Shown: one piece after another, positions 1 to 8,250 of the stretch
Position numbering within the stretch: the first letter of the stretch is position 1
Layout: every line of letters starts with the position of its first letter
DNA from: Gilliamella sp. Pra-s52
Lineage (GTDB): Bacteria; Pseudomonadota; Gammaproteobacteria; Enterobacterales; Orbaceae
Direction of reading: 5' to 3'
Assembly (NCBI RefSeq): GCF_009795805.1
Contig: NZ_WTEY01000001.1
Location: forward strand, 248,001 to 312,000
DNA length: 64,000 nucleotides
Notes under the pieces: model-generated
Seen by the model: only the letters and a program-made list of their open reading frames with translations
Told to the model about the DNA's origin: nothing
Databases searched by the model: none
Made by a program: the position numbers and the translations under genes

Positions 1-1
1 A

Positions 2-223
2 TACTCTGATGGTTCAAGAAGATATCACAAAGTTGTTGTTCCATCTGGATCGGTTTTTATTATAAGAGATTTTGAAACAAAGCAACTTAAGTATTTAAAA
101 AAGTGGATTAATGAAGAAAAAATTGAATATTCAAGAGTTTACAAGAAAAGAAATGTTGTACAAACAGAGCAAGCAACACAAGTAGAAGAACAAGTAGAAC
201 AAACAACAACAGCAACTATTTAA
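2..223 (+). CDS. C-terminal part of an unknown protein (5' truncated by window)
   Basis: The last 73 codons of an open frame enter from the left edge and end with TAA. The visible part begins YSDGSRRYHKVV and has a basic middle (KYLKKW, YKKRN) followed by a tail rich in Q, E, V and T (QTEQATQVEEQVEQTTTA). Codon use is AT-rich like the next two genes, and it lies in the same direction as them. The basic segment would fit a nucleic-acid-binding protein, but no family is recognised. Confidence 0.55.
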   Translation, partial: YSDGSRRYHKVVVPSGSVFIIRDFETKQLKYLKKWINEEKIEYSRVYKKRNVVQTEQATQVEEQVEQTTTATI

Positions 224-229
224 TAATAA

Positions 230-249
230 AAGCCCCATTACTGGGGCTT
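230..249 (+). terminator. Hairpin after the truncated first gene
   Basis: The arms AAGCCCC and GGGGCTT are separated by six bases and begin 6 bases after the stop codon. The T-run expected of an intrinsic terminator is weak (TATAAG), so it may be only a partial terminator. Confidence 0.5.
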
Positions 250-279
250 ATAAGAATATAAGAATAAAAGAGGTAAGCA

Positions 280-576
280 ATGAAAATAGAAAATTTAATT
301 AATGATATAAAAACATACAACAGCTTAAAAGATAAAGAAAATCACACAGTTAGAGAAAATAACATATTAGAGAGTATAAAAAATACAATAAATATAAAGT
401 TATTAAGTTTAACAAATTTCATAATCGACAATGATTATAAAATATACAAGATTGACTTAGTAAACTTAAACAAAGCTGAAAAAGAAGACAATTTATTACT
501 TTATATTAATGTTTTATATAACATTATTTTAAAAAACAGTAGAGTACATTACAAAGCATTAAATAAAAGTATATAA
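280..576 (+). CDS. Small hypothetical protein of the island
   Basis: A 98-residue protein preceded by a strong AAAAGAGG ribosome binding site 8 bases before ATG. It is rich in Asn, Lys, Ile and Leu, with no clear signal peptide, membrane span or cysteine motif. Predicted character is helical and soluble. It lies 32 bases ahead of the primase-like gene on the same strand, so the two are probably co-transcribed and it may serve in the same replication or transfer step. No family is recognised. Confidence 0.6.
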   Translation: MKIENLINDIKTYNSLKDKENHTVRENNILESIKNTINIKLLSLTNFIIDNDYKIYKIDLVNLNKAEKEDNLLLYINVLYNIILKNSRVHYKALNKSI

Positions 577-608
577 ACAACAACAATAATAAAAAAGAGG
601 ATTAAAAA

Positions 609-1544
609 ATGGAATATGAAAAGTATGAAAATCAAATAGATACGTTGTTAGCAAAAAAATACAGAATTACCACCATTAATAGAACTAATAATTGTGTTAA
701 TACAAAAATATATAATAGTTCAGAAATTAAAGAATTTAAAATATATAATGAGTTATACAATTTAAATAAAAATGGTTCAGATATTTATATAACACCGCTT
801 AGTAATTATTGTTATTATTTAGTAATTGATGATATAAAAACAGAAGAAGCAGTTAATGAACTAAAAATGGAATTTGGAAAACCTATACTTCGTTTAGAAA
901 CTTCTGAAAAAAATTATCAATTTATTTATACAGTTAGCAAAAAAGAAGCGAATCAAAAGCTTGCTAATTTTTTTGTGCGAGCAATGAACAAAAAATATGG
1001 TGATCCGAATTTTTCTGGAGCTGAACATGCATTTCGAGTTGCTGGATTTAGAAATAAAAAAGAGGGTAGAAATGATTTTTTAGTCAGAGCAATTAAAGAA
1101 GATGATATACGTTTTAAAGTTTTTAATTTTCTAAAAATTATGGATGAAAATGAATATATTCAAAATTGCATTAAAAATCCAAACATTTTACTTACTACAA
1201 ACAATACTAACAATAATAACGATATTGAAATTAACGAAATAAAACAAGTGGATAGAAATAGTGAAGAATATTTAGAAATTAGTAAATTCTTTAATAAAGA
1301 AAAAAATCGATTTATAGGTTTAGCTAAAAAACAAAAATGGGTTTTAGATGATAGTGTAATTGATTTTAACGCAATAAAAAACACGCTGAATAAATATTCA
1401 GAATATAAGAATATTTGTGCAGCTGTTTTAGATGATAATAAAAGAGAACATACAGAAGATTACACAACAAGAACTATTAACAAAGTTTTGGATAAATTAG
1501 AAGAAGAACACAAAAAAGAAAATAAAAAAGGTTTTAGTATATAA
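609..1544 (+). CDS. RepB/MobA-type DNA primase domain protein
   Basis: A 311-residue protein. Residues about 70-170 resemble the primase domain found in plasmid RepB' and MobA-RepB proteins (DNA-primase RepB-like family): an acidic VIDDI segment, then LETSEKNYQFIYTVSK, then YGDPNFSGAEHAFRVAGFRN. In that family the domain makes primers for replication of transferred single strands. The C-terminal third is charged and Lys/Glu-rich with no recognised domain. The start is supported by an AAAAGAGG site. It lies inside a conjugative-type island, which fits priming during transfer or episomal replication. No helicase or initiator gene is seen beside it. Confidence 0.7.
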   Translation: MEYEKYENQIDTLLAKKYRITTINRTNNCVNTKIYNSSEIKEFKIYNELYNLNKNGSDIYITPLSNYCYYLVIDDIKTEEAVNELKMEFGKPILRLETSEKNYQFIYTVSKKEANQKLANFFVRAMNKKYGDPNFSGAEHAFRVAGFRNKKEGRNDFLVRAIKEDDIRFKVFNFLKIMDENEYIQNCIKNPNILLTTNNTNNNNDIEINEIKQVDRNSEEYLEISKFFNKEKNRFIGLAKKQKWVLDDSVIDFNAIKNTLNKYSEYKNICAAVLDDNKREHTEDYTTRTINKVLDKLEEEHKKENKKGFSI

Positions 1545-1564
1545 AAATTAACCTGTTTTTAAGT

Positions 1565-1590
1565 AAAAGCTCCAATTTTTTGGAGCTTTT
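1565..1590. terminator. Bidirectional intrinsic terminator
   Basis: A 10-bp perfect stem, AAAAGCTCCA with TGGAGCTTTT and a six-base loop, flanked by A-runs and T-runs. It lies between the converging primase-like gene and the recombinase gene and can end both transcripts. Confidence 0.85.
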
Positions 1591-1596
1591 TTATTA

Positions 1597-2736
1597 TTAG
1601 TACAATATAGTAATATTCTTTTTATATTTATTAATAACACTATTACTATTACTATAGTTAAAATCAAAATTATAATTTTTAGTGTGTTTTATTTTATGCG
1701 TTGCTGTTGCTTCAAACTTTCTACCGCCACCGCCACCCCGCTGGTAGTTGCCGTAATAAGTTTGTGACTTATCGACACGATGTCCTAAAAAAGCAGCTAT
1801 AGTATCTTCATCCGTTTTTGTGCGCTTTAAGTCACTTGCAACTTTATGTCTAAAACTATACAAACTTACAGCAGTTCCATATTTTCTATAAAAAAATTTG
1901 CTTAGACTTTTATAAGTTTTTTCATTTTGCTCTATTTTATAAACACCGCCATTTTTAAGTTGTTGTCTAAAAACATTTTTATAAAATTCATTATGTAATT
2001 CATTATCTTTTTCAAGCGTTGTAGTACAAATTCGAACATCTTGACCCGAATGTTTGCCGATTTTTGCGCCTTTTATCGTCGCTTCAATTACATTTTCTCC
2101 ATTTTCATCCTGCTTTAATTTTAAACTAACACCCTTTTTAAATTCAGCAGGTCTTAACCCAAAAAGTTCATAAACTATTAAAATATCTTTATATTTTTTT
2201 ACACAAACTTCATCCATGTTTTTTAAAATATTTTTAAGTTCAGGCATTTTATTTAGCGTTTTTCTTTTACTATTCACTCTTTCAAAAATTATACTTTCTT
2301 TATTCAGCTCAAAATTATCTTTTAAAATTATTGCTAAATCAAAAGCTTGATTAGTTAACTCTATCATTTCATTCGTTTTTTTGTTTTTTCGTGCGTAATC
2401 CGATTTTTTTTGTAATTCTTTGATTTCGTTAATTAGTCCAAACTTCAGCGAAGTTCTATACAAATCATAAGTTGATCTCGTTTTTGCTTTATGTAGCAAT
2501 AAATTAATTTCAGATTTTTCAACATTTTTATTGTTATTTATTAATCTATTATATACTTTCAAATAAGTTTCATAAGTTGCTTTATTGCTTGTATAATGCT
2601 CATTTAGCTCATTTACAATTTCATTAATTTTTTTGTTTTTACAAATACCTACAACTGTATTTTCTAATTTTGCTTGTTGTTCAATTTCGCTTAAATATTC
2701 ATTTTTTAGCTTGTTTTGTAATAATGTAAGTTTCAT
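1597..2736 (-). CDS. Tyrosine recombinase, divergent integrase-like
   Basis: A 379-residue protein. The N-terminal half is helical and charged. The C-terminal catalytic domain shows the first arginine in LFGLRPAEFKKG (about residue 195), a box II of the form YSFRHKVASDL, LGHR, and a tyrosine pair in QTYYGNYQ. The usual box-II HxxR reads YxxR, so one catalytic position differs. A run of five glycines (RGGGGGRK) and a tail rich in Asn and Lys follow the tyrosine. The start is supported by AAGGGGG 5 bases upstream of ATG. It is separate from the integrase beside the tRNA and may resolve or invert element DNA, or be a second integrase from a nested element. Confidence 0.8.
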   Translation of the reverse strand: MKLTLLQNKLKNEYLSEIEQQAKLENTVVGICKNKKINEIVNELNEHYTSNKATYETYLKVYNRLINNNKNVEKSEINLLLHKAKTRSTYDLYRTSLKFGLINEIKELQKKSDYARKNKKTNEMIELTNQAFDLAIILKDNFELNKESIIFERVNSKRKTLNKMPELKNILKNMDEVCVKKYKDILIVYELFGLRPAEFKKGVSLKLKQDENGENVIEATIKGAKIGKHSGQDVRICTTTLEKDNELHNEFYKNVFRQQLKNGGVYKIEQNEKTYKSLSKFFYRKYGTAVSLYSFRHKVASDLKRTKTDEDTIAAFLGHRVDKSQTYYGNYQRGGGGGRKFEATATHKIKHTKNYNFDFNYSNSNSVINKYKKNITILY

Positions 2737-2781
2737 AATGCCCCCTTATTTTTGTTATTATTTTTCTTAATTTTTGTTTTG

Positions 2782-3336
2782 TTTTTCTCGCTTTTTTGCT
2801 CAAAAAACAAAGTCCAAAAATTAAAAAAATTCATTGTTTTTATTGATTTTTTCACTTCGTTTTTAAGCTTTTTTGCTCAAAAACTCTTTTCAAAAATCAC
2901 TAAAAATTCCATTTTTTTTTAATGAAAAATTGGGGCATATTCACTTTTTTTTATTTTATTTTTTTTGTATTTTTCTCGCTTTTTTGCTCAAAAAATCCAA
3001 CAAAAAATAAAATTAATGCTTACATTTTGCTTATTTATTTTTGCTTACATTAAGCATTTTTAGCCTTATTAATTTTTTATGTTTTTTTGCTTTTCGCTCA
3101 AGCTTCAAATCAAAAAAAATAGAAAAATTAAACGGCTAATTAGTTAATTAAAAAATTGCTTTTCGCTTCAGCTTCAAATCAATATTTTCAATTAACTAAC
3201 ATTATTCTATCTTCGTTAAGTTCTTCACTTGCTCGCTTCGCTTGCTCGTTCATCTCAAAACTCGATACAATAATGGGGGCAATTTTGGCTCATCGCCAAT
3301 CCGCTATCTTTCGCTTTTCACTTCGTTCAAATCAAA
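2782..3336. repeat. Dispersed degenerate repeat, core GCTTTTTTGCTCAAAAA
   Basis: Near-identical copies with TTTTTCTCGC before the core are at about 2782-2807 and 2970-2996. A shorter one is at about 2867-2884 (AAGCTTTTTTGCTCAAAAAC). Related forms with GCTTTTCGCTCAAGCTTC and GCTTTTCGCTTCAGCTTC lie near 3088 and 3158, and a shorter GCTTTTCACTTCGTTCAAATC near 3312. The spacing is irregular. They could be iteron-like binding sites or decayed repeats. Confidence 0.5.
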
Positions 3337-3350
3337 ATATAGCAGACCAT

Positions 3351-3590
3351 TGCCCACATTATTAGGACAATAAAATTGTCCGAATGAATGTATATTTTGT
3401 GTCCAATTAATTTGTCCAATTAATTAGTCCACTTTCATTATGCCCACATCTATTTATTTAATCAGTTTTAGCATTTTGTCAACGCTAACCTGTTACTTTT
3501 TATTAATTTTTTCACAAAAAAATTGAAGCTATTCGCATCAATTTTTCACCTCAAAATTATTAAAAAGCTATAAAAAGTGGTGGGCATAAT
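3351..3590. repeat. TGCCCACAT sites in direct and inverted orientation
   Basis: TGCCCACAT occurs at 3351 and 3441 in the same orientation, and its inverse appears as GTGGGCATAAT at 3580-3590. Weaker relatives are TGGGGCATAT at 2931 and ATGGGGGCAATT at 3272. GC-containing words of this length stand out in such AT-rich DNA. They may be protein-binding sites of the element. Confidence 0.4.
3365..3439. repeat. GGACAAT palindrome followed by 13-bp GTCC iterons
   Basis: A perfect palindrome GGACAAT-AAA-ATTGTCC (3365-3381) is followed by three 13-base units beginning at 3401, 3414 and 3427. The first two read GTCCAATTAATT plus one base, and the third keeps only GTCC at its start. The exact 13-base register suggests iteron-like binding sites. 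Confidence 0.5.
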
Positions 3591-3765
3591 TCAAAATTTG
3601 AGCTATTTTTTTTAATTAAAAATAGCTTTTTTTTGCTTATTTTTTTTTAAAAATTTTGGTGAAATTTGCTTATTTTTTTTAATCAAAAATTAGTAAAATT
3701 TAATAAAACTAATTGGTTTTTTTTGACAAAAAAACACACAAAATAAATAAATTAAACACAAAAAA

Positions 3766-3786
3766 AAAGAGGCTTTTAACCTCTTT
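3766..3786 (-). terminator. Intrinsic terminator of the DotA/TraY-like gene
   Basis: Arms AAAGAGG and CCTCTTT with a seven-base loop lie 16 bases after the stop codon. Read on the minus strand the stem is followed by a run of eight or more T. Confidence 0.85.
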
Positions 3787-3802
3787 TTATTTAGTATTTA
3801 AA

Positions 3803-6472
3803 TTATTTTTTAGTATTTCTATTGTTGTAATTTATCAAAGTTTCATCCAATCCAGATTCTCTTGCTTGATCTACTGGTAATTGTTTACCTAAATCTTTTG
3901 CTTGTTGCATATAAGCATTAGCTTTTGTTCTGTCACCTGCTTCAAAAGCAAGCTTGGATAATGCTAATTTACTATTTGCTTGTTGCGCTAAACTGTCGAA
4001 CTCTTGCTTTGTAGCAGTTTCATTATATGCATTTTCAAGCATATTCAGATCTTCTTTTTTATTCATTTTTTCTTGTTGCTGTGCTTGTTCTTTTTGCTGT
4101 ATTTCTGCTTGTTTTGCTTGTTGTTTTTTATTAGCAACAGCGTTTGCTTTAAAGGCATTTACTTTATTTCCTGCTCCTCTTGCTACACTACCCATTTGAT
4201 CTAAACCAACTTTTGCCATTGCTGCTTTTGCCATTGTTGTGTTTTGAGATTCTTTTGCATAAGAAGCTAAGCTTTGTCCAGCATTGACATTTAACCATTT
4301 CATAATTTCATCGGGAATAACATGTATTAATGAAAATGATTTGTTTATAATACTGTACAAAACACCAAAGTATACAAATAAAATTGCTATTGTTTTTATT
4401 ATACTACCCCCCGCAATTCCCGTTAAAGCTAACATAGCAGGGAAAGTTTCTGATAATAGACCACCCAAAATATTTAACATTTCAATTGCGCAGATTAAAC
4501 CTATGATCATTAAAGTCGGTCTTAAAGCAAGCGACAAAACAAGCCCATATCCAGTACTTCCTTTACCAGTGAAACCGTCGGCATCAGGTTGTAATTGTGT
4601 CACTACCCATAGCGGAGCAGCTACCATAGCTTCTAACACTAATATCATCCAACCGCCGACCATACCAAGCCATAGCATGTAAGGAGTAAGTGGTAATAGT
4701 ACAGACAGTGAATTACCGACGATCCAAAGGCTAATAGAAATTGGCATAAAAGCGACAACAGCTATAAGCGCATTACCAACAATAGATCCCGAAAAAATCC
4801 CAGCAACCCCAGCTACTCCTGCGCTTACACCAATTACAACACTACCTAAATTTATTGCTAAATCTCCATAGTATTTTGCTATAGTAATCGGATTTATTGA
4901 ACCTGCTGAGTCCTGCATCGTCTTCACCAGACTGTGCGCAGAAGCATTGCCGTCACTGCTAAACGGGTTAATTGAAAACGAAAAAGTATTACTTGCTTCT
5001 TTATTTATACCATTAAAAATTCCTGTAATTGCTCGACTTCCTGCGTCACCATCTTTCTTATTTTTTTGCTCGTATTGTTCATATTTTGCCAACGCTTGTT
5101 GAGTTAATCCATTGACATGCTTACTATTAGCTGAACTTGCTTCTAAATCACTACTTGCTTTATTCATCACCGACGATAATTCAGTTCCTTGCCAAAGTTG
5201 TTCAAAACTAAAGCTTGGTTCCACGCTAACTGGTGTTAAATTAGCTAATTGCCCTAAAATTTCTTGTATTTGAATTAATCTTATACTCCATGAACCTGCT
5301 AACATCCATCCATCTTTTTTGACTGACTCAGTAAAAGAATCCCAAGCATTAGTCTTTTTAAATGCTTGTTCAATAACAAACGCATTATTTTTTTTGTACG
5401 CATCTATTGCTTCATCAATTTTTGCTTGTAAATCAACGCTGTTAGTATCTTTATAATACTGACGTGCTAACAAAGACATATCTGAATGTAGTTTATTCAA
5501 AAAATAAACTTGATTTTGTAATACAGTATCAAATAAAGGTGCTAAGTTTTTGTAATCTCCCAATTTTTTATCTAAATCATTGCTTTTAGTTTGTACTATA
5601 TAAGCACCGCAAGCACGCAAATCCCTGCCAATTTTATAATTTTTATTGTCGATTTTTATTGAATTAGCCATGCCATTTATAGAACCGCTAACGCCCGCTA
5701 TTTGATCTGCACCAAAACTTAGGTATTGAAATGGTAATTCAAAAATTTCAGGTTTTAAACTATAACCATAATAACCGCCAGTGCTTACATAATTATATGA
5801 TTTTCTAGAAATTTCTTTATTTATTTGATTAACGTTAGATTTTGGTGAAACCCACTTGCTTGACAATTCAACATCTTCTTTACCAATCTGTTTATACAAA
5901 TCATTTGTTGCTACAACGCAAAGATTTGATAAAAAAACCTGCTTAGCTAACGTGTCTATTTTTTGGTTTGAAATATTAGGAACAACTACACCATTAGCTA
6001 CCCCCATATTTGCTACATATTCTTGCCATACATGGGAAGCCGCCCCAATACTCATTTGAATAACCCAAAGCATAAACATTTGTATAGCACAAAAACCACC
6101 TGACACAGGGACTAAAAAAGCAGTACTTGTAGCCATTCTTATTGGCAACCACATAGATGACCATTTTTTACCTAGAATTTCACCGTCATGCGCTGTAGAC
6201 ATTGTTCCAGCCATTAACGTATAAGCTACAATAATACCGCCAACCATTAACACAACACTATTAAAAGCTAACAAAGCGGCGGAAAGTGGACTTTTAGACA
6301 TATCATCCTCGGGAAAATAGATATCTAAAAATAATTTTTTTGATATATCAGTGTCTTCTATGTTAAATAAATCTACATCTACAGCATTAGCAAACGCATT
6401 GCTAGTAAACATTAATAATAATGTTATTAGTGTTATAAACACTAAATTCTTTTTATAAATACTAATATTCAT
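3803..6472 (-). CDS. DotA/TraY-like conjugation (type IVB secretion) inner-membrane protein
   Basis: An 889-residue protein with a signal peptide (cleavage near SNAFANA), membrane spans near residues 65-90 and 125-150, a large soluble domain to about 530, then several spans to about 750 and a Gln/Lys-rich coiled-coil C-terminus. The segment TAHDGEILGKKWSSMW followed by LVPVSGGFCAIQ is typical of the DotA/TraY family, polytopic proteins of I-type conjugation and Dot/Icm systems. In IncI plasmids TraY also interacts with the exclusion protein ExcA. The start has an AAGAGGTAAG ribosome site. No other Dot/Icm or Tra genes are in the window, so they would have to lie to the left or be missing. Confidence 0.82.
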   Translation of the reverse strand: MNISIYKKNLVFITLITLLLMFTSNAFANAVDVDLFNIEDTDISKKLFLDIYFPEDDMSKSPLSAALLAFNSVVLMVGGIIVAYTLMAGTMSTAHDGEILGKKWSSMWLPIRMATSTAFLVPVSGGFCAIQMFMLWVIQMSIGAASHVWQEYVANMGVANGVVVPNISNQKIDTLAKQVFLSNLCVVATNDLYKQIGKEDVELSSKWVSPKSNVNQINKEISRKSYNYVSTGGYYGYSLKPEIFELPFQYLSFGADQIAGVSGSINGMANSIKIDNKNYKIGRDLRACGAYIVQTKSNDLDKKLGDYKNLAPLFDTVLQNQVYFLNKLHSDMSLLARQYYKDTNSVDLQAKIDEAIDAYKKNNAFVIEQAFKKTNAWDSFTESVKKDGWMLAGSWSIRLIQIQEILGQLANLTPVSVEPSFSFEQLWQGTELSSVMNKASSDLEASSANSKHVNGLTQQALAKYEQYEQKNKKDGDAGSRAITGIFNGINKEASNTFSFSINPFSSDGNASAHSLVKTMQDSAGSINPITIAKYYGDLAINLGSVVIGVSAGVAGVAGIFSGSIVGNALIAVVAFMPISISLWIVGNSLSVLLPLTPYMLWLGMVGGWMILVLEAMVAAPLWVVTQLQPDADGFTGKGSTGYGLVLSLALRPTLMIIGLICAIEMLNILGGLLSETFPAMLALTGIAGGSIIKTIAILFVYFGVLYSIINKSFSLIHVIPDEIMKWLNVNAGQSLASYAKESQNTTMAKAAMAKVGLDQMGSVARGAGNKVNAFKANAVANKKQQAKQAEIQQKEQAQQQEKMNKKEDLNMLENAYNETATKQEFDSLAQQANSKLALSKLAFEAGDRTKANAYMQQAKDLGKQLPVDQARESGLDETLINYNNRNTKK

Positions 6473-6712
6473 AATAACTTACCTCTTTTCTTTATTTTTA
6501 TTATTTGTATAGTTTTTAACTACTTATAGTTACTTATAAAATATTTAAATAATGTCAACTATTAACTTCATTATTTTTTCATTATTTTTATTAAAAAATT
6601 TAAATATAAAAATCTTGTAAAGTATTGACATTATTAAAATATTTTATAAATAAATAATATTAATAATTTAAAAATGAGACTTTAAAATTGGACATTAAAA
6701 AAGAGGTGATGA
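6473..6712. promoter_or_regulatory. Divergent AT-rich promoter region
   Basis: 240 bases separate the DotA/TraY-like gene (minus) from a small membrane protein (plus). It is almost entirely A and T and must hold both promoters, but no unambiguous -35/-10 pair or operator is visible. Confidence 0.4.
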
Positions 6713-6958
6713 ATGAATAAGAAAACAAATAAATTTAGTAGTATAAAATATGATTTAGCTAGTAATTTTTTAACATTATTTTATGTATTAGCTACGTTTG
6801 TAATTACTGTATGCATATATTTTGGCGGTACAAACATTATTAAAGTTCTAACTTGGGACTGGTTTTGGTTGTTTATTGTGTGTTGGTCATTTTTATTTGC
6901 TGTGCCGTGTCAATTACTAGCTCACTTTACACTAAACATTATATATAAATCAAAATAA
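6713..6958 (+). CDS. Small two-span membrane protein
   Basis: An 81-residue protein with a basic N-terminus (MNKKTNKFSSIKYD), a first hydrophobic span at about 17-40 and a second, Trp-rich span at about 47-74 (WDWFWLFIVCWSFLFAV). It has a strong GAGGTG ribosome binding site. It is divergent from the DotA/TraY-like gene and followed by its own terminator. No family is recognised. Its position beside a TraY homologue makes an entry-exclusion role possible, but that is only inferred from location. Confidence 0.6.
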   Translation: MNKKTNKFSSIKYDLASNFLTLFYVLATFVITVCIYFGGTNIIKVLTWDWFWLFIVCWSFLFAVPCQLLAHFTLNIIYKSK

Positions 6959-6978
6959 TAGATTAATAAATTAAATAT

Positions 6979-7002
6979 AAAAGGGCTTTTTAGCCCTTTT
7001 TT
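6979..7002 (+). terminator. Intrinsic terminator
   Basis: Arms AAAAGGGCT and AGCCCTTTT with a four-base loop are followed by further T, 20 bases after the small membrane protein gene. Confidence 0.88.
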
Positions 7003-7207
7003 ATTGATTACATTTTTTATTTTTAACTTAACTTGTTACTTTTTAAAAATTTTTGAAAGATTACAACGATCAGTAAGGTTAATTACGATAGATAAAACCT
7101 ATTATAATATATTTTATTGATCTGTGAAACCGATCATAATACAATAGTCAACCTTTTTAACTCAACCTTTACTTTAGTTTTAATAAATTTTTATAGATAA
7201 GGAGAAA

Positions 7208-7531
7208 ATGATGCTTGGTAGAATTTTGAACGGTTATTATTCTGATCTTGACGGAGATTATTATATTACAACGAATCCTTTAGTTAGAGATGGTATAGCT
7301 TTGCTTTATTGGATTGGGTTTACTTCAATTATTCTTAGTAAATTTTTGGGACTAGATAATCCTATTAAAATTTTTAAGGAATTTTATAATATGTTTCATA
7401 ATTTAGGCTGTTTACAAGGGTTTGGGATTTTGATTATTTACTTTTTCTTTACTAGCTTTATTTTTGGTTGGCTTCCAAGCATGTTTACATTAAGAATTTT
7501 AAAAATTGTAGAAAACATATTTGGTAAATAG
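7208..7531 (+). CDS. Small membrane protein, three predicted spans
   Basis: A 107-residue protein with hydrophobic segments at about 27-48, 65-92 and a C-terminal hydrophobic stretch, beginning MMLGRILNGYYSDLDGDYY. AAGGAG lies 5 bases before the first ATG, and the next codon is also ATG. About 250 bases of untranslated AT-rich DNA precede it, so it probably has its own promoter. A lipoprotein pair follows within 50 bases, suggesting a small envelope-protein operon. No family is recognised. Confidence 0.55.
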   Translation: MMLGRILNGYYSDLDGDYYITTNPLVRDGIALLYWIGFTSIILSKFLGLDNPIKIFKEFYNMFHNLGCLQGFGILIIYFFFTSFIFGWLPSMFTLRILKIVENIFGK

Positions 7532-7579
7532 TTATTTAAATAATAAGGCTTATTTGTGTTAATTACAAGGAATAAAAAA

Positions 7580-7873
7580 ATGAAAAAAATAATTAGTTTT
7601 GTGTGTGTTAGTGTTTTAGGTTTTGTTTTAGTTGGTTGTGGCGATAAAAACACAATTATTTATGATTTAAAAGCAGGTAAAGCAACAGCAAGCGGTTTTG
7701 ATTCTCAAGCTCCAAATGTAAGTGGTTTGAATTATATGAAAATTATGAATGAGATTAGTAAAAATTGTAATATTGATACTGTAACACTTGCTATAAATTT
7801 AAATACTGATGGTAAATATACTACAGGAGTATGTAAAAACGGCATTACTTACAAATTAATTAATGCTAAGTAA
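7580..7873 (+). CDS. Small lipoprotein, first of a tandem pair
   Basis: The chosen ATG gives 97 residues and follows AAGGAA; an in-frame start 24 bases upstream is less likely because it spoils the signal peptide. The N-terminus MKKIISFVCVSVLGFVLVGC is a lipoprotein signal with lipobox LVGC, so Cys20 would be lipidated. The mature part has two further cysteines (near KNCNIDT and GVCKNG), possibly a disulfide. The next gene is a paralogue with the same two cysteines and a C-terminal TCKNG/VCKNG-Y-K-IN pattern. Function unknown; possibly a surface protein of the element such as an exclusion lipoprotein. Confidence 0.7.
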   Translation: MKKIISFVCVSVLGFVLVGCGDKNTIIYDLKAGKATASGFDSQAPNVSGLNYMKIMNEISKNCNIDTVTLAINLNTDGKYTTGVCKNGITYKLINAK

Positions 7874-7892
7874 AAAAGAAAGGGGTTAAATA

Positions 7893-8201
7893 ATGAAAAA
7901 AATAATTAGTTTTGTGTGTGTTAGCGTTTTAGGTTTTGTTTTAGTTGGTTGTGGCGATAAAAACATAATTACTTACGATTTTTTAACAGATAAAGTTACG
8001 TTAAGCGATAATTTTGATGAAAGTATACAATTACCAGCTGATAAACATTATGCTGTACTACTTAGTGAAATGGTTAAACACTGTAATTTAACAGAAGAAG
8101 ATTATAATAAAGCTACTACTCAAATGCTAAAAGAGGGAGAATATACATCGAGTACTTGTAAAAATGGTGCTGTTTATAAGTTTATTAACATGAATAAATA
8201 A
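7893..8201 (+). CDS. Small lipoprotein, second of a tandem pair
   Basis: A 102-residue paralogue of the preceding gene, 19 bases after it, with ribosome site AAAGGGG. The first 20 residues are identical to those of its neighbour, including lipobox LVGC, and the DNA of this part is almost identical too, while the mature domains have diverged strongly apart from KHCN-like and TCKNGAVYKFIN segments. This implies tandem duplication with recent conversion or purifying selection of the signal region. The two mature parts may have different partners. No known family is recognised. Confidence 0.7.
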   Translation: MKKIISFVCVSVLGFVLVGCGDKNIITYDFLTDKVTLSDNFDESIQLPADKHYAVLLSEMVKHCNLTEEDYNKATTQMLKEGEYTSSTCKNGAVYKFINMNK

Positions 8202-8220
8202 AATTAAAAATTAGTTAATA

Positions 8221-8249
8221 TTATAAAAGAGGGGTTCCCTCTTTTATAA
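8221..8249. terminator. Bidirectional intrinsic terminator
   Basis: A perfect 13-bp stem (arms at 8221-8233 and 8237-8249, core AAAAGAGGG and CCCTCTTTT) with a three-base loop separates the converging lipoprotein and AlpA-like genes. Confidence 0.9.
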
Positions 8250-8250
8250 T

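Larger units (their letters stand above)
2737..3765. other. About 1 kb non-coding AT-rich control region, candidate origin of replication or transfer
   Basis: No convincing gene is present. The segment is dominated by A and T runs and holds several distinct repeat families: a degenerate 20-25 bp motif, 13-bp tandem repeats beginning GTCC, a GGACAAT/ATTGTCC palindrome, and TGCCCACAT sites in both orientations. It lies between the divergently placed recombinase and the terminator of the DotA/TraY-like gene. Repeat-rich AT-rich DNA of this kind is typical of plasmid or ICE origins, but no nick site or DnaA box was identified, so the function is inferred. Confidence 0.5.

Noticed and set aside
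3156-3365. 69-codon frame in the AT-rich island gap
   Set aside because: No ribosome site, no homologue, and it overlaps the repeat families.
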